From assembly GCA_964519015.1 (NCBI GenBank), contig CAZFHZ010000141.1:1-8181 (forward strand): 8,181 bases of DNA, written 5' to 3'. The stretch comes from CAZFHZ01 sp964519015 (lineage in GTDB: Bacteria > Blakebacterota > Blakebacteria > Blakebacterales > CAYUVJ01). Both the position numbers and the translations under genes were made by a program. The notes beneath the pieces are model-generated. The model was not told the origin of the DNA. It made no database searches and worked only from the letters and a program-made list of their open reading frames with translations. Below, piece after piece: positions 4,955 through 8,181 of the stretch. How positions within the stretch are numbered: position 1 is the stretch's first letter; the number at the start of each line of letters is the position of its first letter.

Positions 4955-7618
4955 ATGGGGTGGGGGATTTATCCCGCATCGCTCCGCATGCTCTCGCTGC
5001 TCATCGTCCTCGGATCGGTGTCCGCAGGATGCGGGCTGGGGGTACGTCCGGCCGGAGTGCCCGACTTGCCGGCCGATCCGCCCGGCACCGCTTCCACCGG
5101 GGCCGCGCCGCGGGGACTCGACCCGCAGCGGAGCCTCGACCAGTATGCCAGCACTTTCTGGGGCGTGCAGGACGGACTCCCCCAGAACTCGGTCCAGGCC
5201 ATCCTCCAGACCCGGGACGGCTATCTCTGGCTGGGCACCCAGGAAGGGCTTTCCCGTTTCGACGGGACCAGTTTCCAGACCTTCCATGTCGGCAACACCC
5301 CCGGCCTGCCGCACAATGACGTCATCGCCCTGAGCGAGGATGACGCGGGTCGGATCTGGGTCGGACTGCGTGGCGGCGGGCTCGTCCTCTTCGACGGTCG
5401 CCAGGTCATACTTCCTGAAGGATTGCCGGAGCGTCCCAACTGGAGTGTGACCGCCCTCGTCCGGGATGATGCCGGGGGGCTCTGGATCGGGGCGATCAGC
5501 GAGGGACTGGGACGGCTGCAGGCCGGTGCCTTCACCGCCTGGGGTGTGGAGGAAGGACTCCTCTCCCAGCAGGTCACGAGCCTCTGTGTCGGATCGGACG
5601 GGGTGGTCTGGATCGGGTGCGAGCGGGGGCTGGTCCGGATGGACCCGGGAGCGGGGGGTTCCTTCCGGCCGGTCGTGGTCTTCGACGACCTGGACGTGCG
5701 GGCCCTGGCCTGCGATCCGCTGGGGAACCTCTGGATCGGCACCCCGGACGGACTGGTGCGCTACGACGGACGGTCGCAGCAACCGGTGAGGAGTGCTGAC
5801 GGCCGGGGCGTGGGCTCCGTGCAGTCCCTGCTCCGGGACCCGTATGATAACCTCTGGATCGGGACGACCCGTGGGATTGCCCGGCTCCGGGAGGGGCGGC
5901 TCGACCGGCTGGAGGAATTAGGAGAGGGGATGAACCGGATCGTGATCTCCCTGGCCGTGGATCGGGAGGGGGATCTCTGGTTCGGCCTGGCCTACGGCGG
6001 TCTCCACCAGTTGCGGGACGGACGGGTTGTGACCCTCGGCCCGACCCAGGGACTGCGGCAGAGCGTGGTGTATGCAGTGGCGCCCGCCAGCGACGGCGGG
6101 CTCTGGGTGGGTGCCTATACCGGCGAGGTGGACCGGTGGCGGGAGGGACGGTTCGAGCCGGTCTGTGTCGTCCCGGGTACCGGGATGGGGCGGGTCCGGT
6201 CGATCCTGGAGGCTCGGGATGGGACGCTCTGGCTGGGTTCCGACCAGGGTCTCTTCCGGTGGCGCCGGGGAGCCCTGTCGCGGTTCACCGGCCTCCCGGT
6301 CGCGCCGGTGCGGGCACTGGGTGAGGATGCCGAAGGCACCCTCTGGGCCGGAGCCGACGGGGTCGGGCTCTACCGGATCGACGCGGGCGGGACGACGACC
6401 TGCTTCGACGAGTCCGACGGGCTCCCCTCACTGGAGTTCCGCCTCCTCTTCTGTGATCGCACCGGGCACCTCTGGGTTGGGACCTACGGCGGGCTCGCCC
6501 TGCGGGAAGGTGGACGGTTTCGGGTCTTCGGGCAGGCGCAGGGCCTTTCCCACAACTACGTCCGGACCATCACGGAGAGGGATGACGGGACCCTCTGGGT
6601 AGGAACCTACGGAGGGGGGATCAACCACTTCCGGGACGGGCTCTTCACCCCCGTCACCGCCCGGGACGGGCTGCCCAGCAACACGATCTACCAGATCGTG
6701 GATGATGGGGCGGGCCGGCTGTGGATGAGCTGCAACCGTGGGATCTTCTTCCTGCCGCTGACCGAACTCGAAGCCTTCGCCGGGGGCCGGATCGGGCGGG
6801 TGAGCCCGGTCCTCTTCGACGAATCGGACGGGATGAACAACCGGGAGTGCAACGGGGGGAATCCGGCCGGGTGCCGGACTCCGGACGGCCGCCTCTGGTT
6901 CCCGACCGTAGACGGTCTCGCCTCGATCGATCCGGGGCGCATCCTCCCCGATGCGATCCCCCCCCAGGTCGTCCTGGAACCGGTCCGGGTGGACGATGTG
7001 CCCTGGGGCCCCGGACAGGGAACGATCCTGCCGGCCAACCCGCGGCGGCTCGAGTTCCGGTTCGCGGCGCTGGACTACTCGGCGCCGGACAAGGTCCGGA
7101 TCCGCTACTTGCTGGAGGGCTTCGACGCCGACTGGCGGGAGGCGGGGGAGGAGCGGAGCGTGCAGTACACCCAGCTCAAACCTGGGACGTACCGCTTCCA
7201 CGTGGCCGCGGCCAACGGGGACGGGATCTGGAACCGGGCGGGCGCCCTCTTCCCCTTCACCGTCCGACCGGCCTTCTACCAGACGATCGGGTTCTTCCTC
7301 TTCGTCGTCCTCCTCCTCCTCTCGTCCGGCTGGGGATTCGTCACCTGGCGCCTCAGCCAGCTCCGCCGCAGCGAAGAAGTGCTGCGGGTGCGGGTGGAGG
7401 AAGCCCTCACCCAGGTCAAGACGCTCCGCGGCCTGCTCCCCATCTGCGCCAGCTGCAAGAAGATCCGCGACGACCGGGGGTACTGGGAAGGGATCGAAGT
7501 CTATGTGCGGGACCGTTCCGAGGCCGAGTTCAGCCACAGTATCTGTCCGGACTGCATGAAGAAACTCTATCCGGACTTCACCGGCGACCCGGCTGCCGGA
7601 ACGGATACCAGCGCCTGA
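4955..7618 (+). CDS. Membrane sensor: two-propeller (Reg_prop) + Y_Y_Y + TM + C-terminal Cys4 domain, no kinase
   Basis: An 887-residue one-pass membrane protein. The frame is open from a TTG at 4757, but I chose ATG 4955; ATG 4922 and ATG 4988 are alternatives. None has a good ribosome-binding site. The region LRMLSLLIVLGSVSAGC is a signal sequence, possibly a lipobox with atypical Ser at -3. Residues 88-661 carry 14 Reg_prop repeats, as in the two seven-bladed propellers of hybrid two-component sensors. Residues of about 669-777 form a Y_Y_Y domain (near FRFAALDYSAPDKVRIRYLL and LKPGTYRFHVAAANGDG). A transmembrane helix spans about 778-798, followed by a short charged coil (SQLRRSEEVLRVRVEEALTQ). 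Relatives then have HisKA/HATPase or GGDEF output. Here the protein ends in a domain of about 50 residues with Cys831, Cys834, Cys864 and Cys867, and the motif CASCKKIRDDRGYW. The propellers should face the periplasm and the tail the cytoplasm. The ligand and output are unknown. Confidence 0.9.
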   Translation: MGWGIYPASLRMLSLLIVLGSVSAGCGLGVRPAGVPDLPADPPGTASTGAAPRGLDPQRSLDQYASTFWGVQDGLPQNSVQAILQTRDGYLWLGTQEGLSRFDGTSFQTFHVGNTPGLPHNDVIALSEDDAGRIWVGLRGGGLVLFDGRQVILPEGLPERPNWSVTALVRDDAGGLWIGAISEGLGRLQAGAFTAWGVEEGLLSQQVTSLCVGSDGVVWIGCERGLVRMDPGAGGSFRPVVVFDDLDVRALACDPLGNLWIGTPDGLVRYDGRSQQPVRSADGRGVGSVQSLLRDPYDNLWIGTTRGIARLREGRLDRLEELGEGMNRIVISLAVDREGDLWFGLAYGGLHQLRDGRVVTLGPTQGLRQSVVYAVAPASDGGLWVGAYTGEVDRWREGRFEPVCVVPGTGMGRVRSILEARDGTLWLGSDQGLFRWRRGALSRFTGLPVAPVRALGEDAEGTLWAGADGVGLYRIDAGGTTTCFDESDGLPSLEFRLLFCDRTGHLWVGTYGGLALREGGRFRVFGQAQGLSHNYVRTITERDDGTLWVGTYGGGINHFRDGLFTPVTARDGLPSNTIYQIVDDGAGRLWMSCNRGIFFLPLTELEAFAGGRIGRVSPVLFDESDGMNNRECNGGNPAGCRTPDGRLWFPTVDGLASIDPGRILPDAIPPQVVLEPVRVDDVPWGPGQGTILPANPRRLEFRFAALDYSAPDKVRIRYLLEGFDADWREAGEERSVQYTQLKPGTYRFHVAAANGDGIWNRAGALFPFTVRPAFYQTIGFFLFVVLLLLSSGWGFVTWRLSQLRRSEEVLRVRVEEALTQVKTLRGLLPICASCKKIRDDRGYWEGIEVYVRDRSEAEFSHSICPDCMKKLYPDFTGDPAAGTDTSA
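5216..6937 (+). repeat. 14 Reg_prop propeller repeats
   Basis: Fourteen copies of the pattern D/A-G-x-L-W-x-G-T-x-x-G-L-x-R occur, from DGYLWLGTQEGLSRFDG to DGRLWFPTVDGLASIDPG. The last two have lost the Gly after the Trp (LWMSC, LWFPT), as expected of degenerate closing blades. DNA echoes such as CTCTGGATCGG recur at the Trp codon. Fourteen is the number expected for two seven-bladed propellers, so the sensor region looks complete. Confidence 0.85.
7436..7579 (+). other. C-terminal Cys4 (CASCKK...CPDC) domain of the sensor
   Basis: Two CxxC pairs (Cys codons at 7445, 7454, 7544 and 7553) lie about 30 residues apart. A conserved-looking His (codon 7535) lies just before the second pair. From memory, the wording LPICASCKKIRDD-GYW ... 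FSH-ICP-C-KKLYP closely resembles a tail found at the C-terminus of many PAS, kinase and receiver proteins; I know no established function for it. The arrangement suggests metal (zinc) binding or redox sensing in the cytoplasm, which is inference. Confidence 0.7.
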
Positions 7619-7622
7619 GCGT

Positions 7623-8181
7623 TCAGCGTCCGGCCGCGATCCGGCCGATCGCCGCGATCAGCCGGTCGACCTCCGCCTCGGTCGTGTAGGCGACACAACC
7701 GGCCCGCAGCAGACCCTGCGCCGCTATGCCCAGCCGCCGCACGGCGGTGTGGGCATAGAAGTCACCGTGGGAGAGGTAGAGTCCCTCCCGGGCCAGCCGG
7801 GCGGACACCTCGGAGGAGAGCTGTTCCCCCACCGTGAAGGCGAGGGTGGGGGTGCGGGGACCCGAGCCGGGCTCGGGGCCGTAGAGCCGCACTCCGTCGA
7901 CCGCCGCCAGTCCCTCCCAGAGTCGGCCGATCCGCCGCTCCCCCCGCTCATGGAAGGCGGCATAGATCCGCTCCAGCCTCGTCCGGCGGTCCCCCCGCGG
8001 GCCGGCCAGGGAGGCCAGCCAGTCCACTACCGCACCCACCCCGGCGATCCCCTCGAAGACCGGGGTGCCCGTCTCCAGCTTCTCGGGGGCCTCGTCGGGA
8101 GCGGGTTCCAGCTTCGGCACAGCGAGCTCGCGCAGCAGCTCCCGCCGGGGAGCCCCCCGACCCTCGTCGTCACCGAAGACG
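7623..8181 (-). CDS. Cysteine desulfurase-like PLP enzyme (aminotransferase class V), C-terminal part, 5' truncated
   Basis: The frame is open to the window edge, giving 185 complete codons; the GTG at 8120 is internal, as the residues before it (GAPRRELLRELAVPKLEP) continue the family sequence. The segment PAPDEAPEKLETGTPVFEGI, followed by AGVGAVVDWLASL, is typical of NifS/SufS-related class V enzymes near the domain junction. The end (GLYLSHGDFYAH, then RRLGI and LRAGCVAYTTEAEVDRLI) matches the subgroup annotated as cysteine desulfurase-like (VC1184 type). The PLP-binding Lys lies upstream, outside the window. In true desulfurases the loop GHHCAQP carries the catalytic Cys; here the aligned loop reads HGDFYAH, with Tyr (codon 7755-7757) in its place. 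Desulfurase activity is therefore doubtful and the substrate unknown. The gene converges on the sensor gene, with 4 bases between stop codons. Confidence 0.88.
   Translation of the reverse strand, partial: VFGDDEGRGAPRRELLRELAVPKLEPAPDEAPEKLETGTPVFEGIAGVGAVVDWLASLAGPRGDRRTRLERIYAAFHERGERRIGRLWEGLAAVDGVRLYGPEPGSGPRTPTLAFTVGEQLSSEVSARLAREGLYLSHGDFYAHTAVRRLGIAAQGLLRAGCVAYTTEAEVDRLIAAIGRIAAGR

Noticed and set aside
6428..7537. A 369-codon open frame on the - strand opposite the sensor gene
   Set aside because: It is a shadow of the propeller, Y_Y_Y and tail coding sequence; the Pro/Glu/Val-rich product has no recognisable fold.

Overview
The window is about two-thirds G+C by eye and gene-dense, with four genes on the + strand followed by one converging on the - strand. 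Two signal-peptide/lipoprotein-type exported proteins and a one-pass membrane sensor suggest a diderm bacterium. The S9 peptidase with a Gly/Arg/Ala-rich insert and the C-terminal CASCKK-type domain recall Acidobacteriota, Deltaproteobacteria-like lineages and related environmental groups. That is a family impression, not a placement; no rRNA, tRNA or other phylogenetic marker is present.

Layout. Positions 1-969 hold the C-terminal part of a hybrid sensor histidine kinase (end of the dimerisation helix, HATPase, receiver). The gap 970-1100 holds a strong GC hairpin, an exact match to the ECF (sigma-W type) promoter pattern TGAAAC-N16-CGTA, and an inverted repeat. Positions 1101-1748 encode a small lipoprotein built of a regular 18/19-residue repeat marked by VNG, probably a beta-solenoid of the polymer-forming/bactofilin kind. 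Positions 1897-4662 encode a large secreted S9 (prolyl-oligopeptidase type) serine peptidase with an intact-looking catalytic triad. The gap 4663-4954 carries two tandem hairpins, a sigma70-like promoter candidate and a 14-bp perfect palindrome. Positions 4955-7618 encode a two-component-type sensor with 14 propeller repeats, a Y_Y_Y domain, one transmembrane helix and a short coil. It ends in a small four-Cys domain instead of a kinase. Positions 7623-8181 (- strand, 5' end outside the window) encode the C-terminal part of a cysteine desulfurase-like PLP enzyme with Tyr at the position aligned to the catalytic Cys.

How the genes may work together. There is no obvious operon: each + strand gene is preceded by a gap of 130-290 bp, most with hairpins or promoter-like sequence. 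The clearest theme is the cell envelope and signalling: a phosphorelay kinase, an envelope lipoprotein under a likely stress-type promoter, a periplasmic peptidase, and a transmembrane sensor with no visible enzymatic output. A functional link between the peptidase and the sensor next to it is only inference. The most unusual items are the kinase-less sensor with its Cys4 tail, the ECF promoter in front of the VNG-repeat lipoprotein, and the Cys-less desulfurase-like protein.
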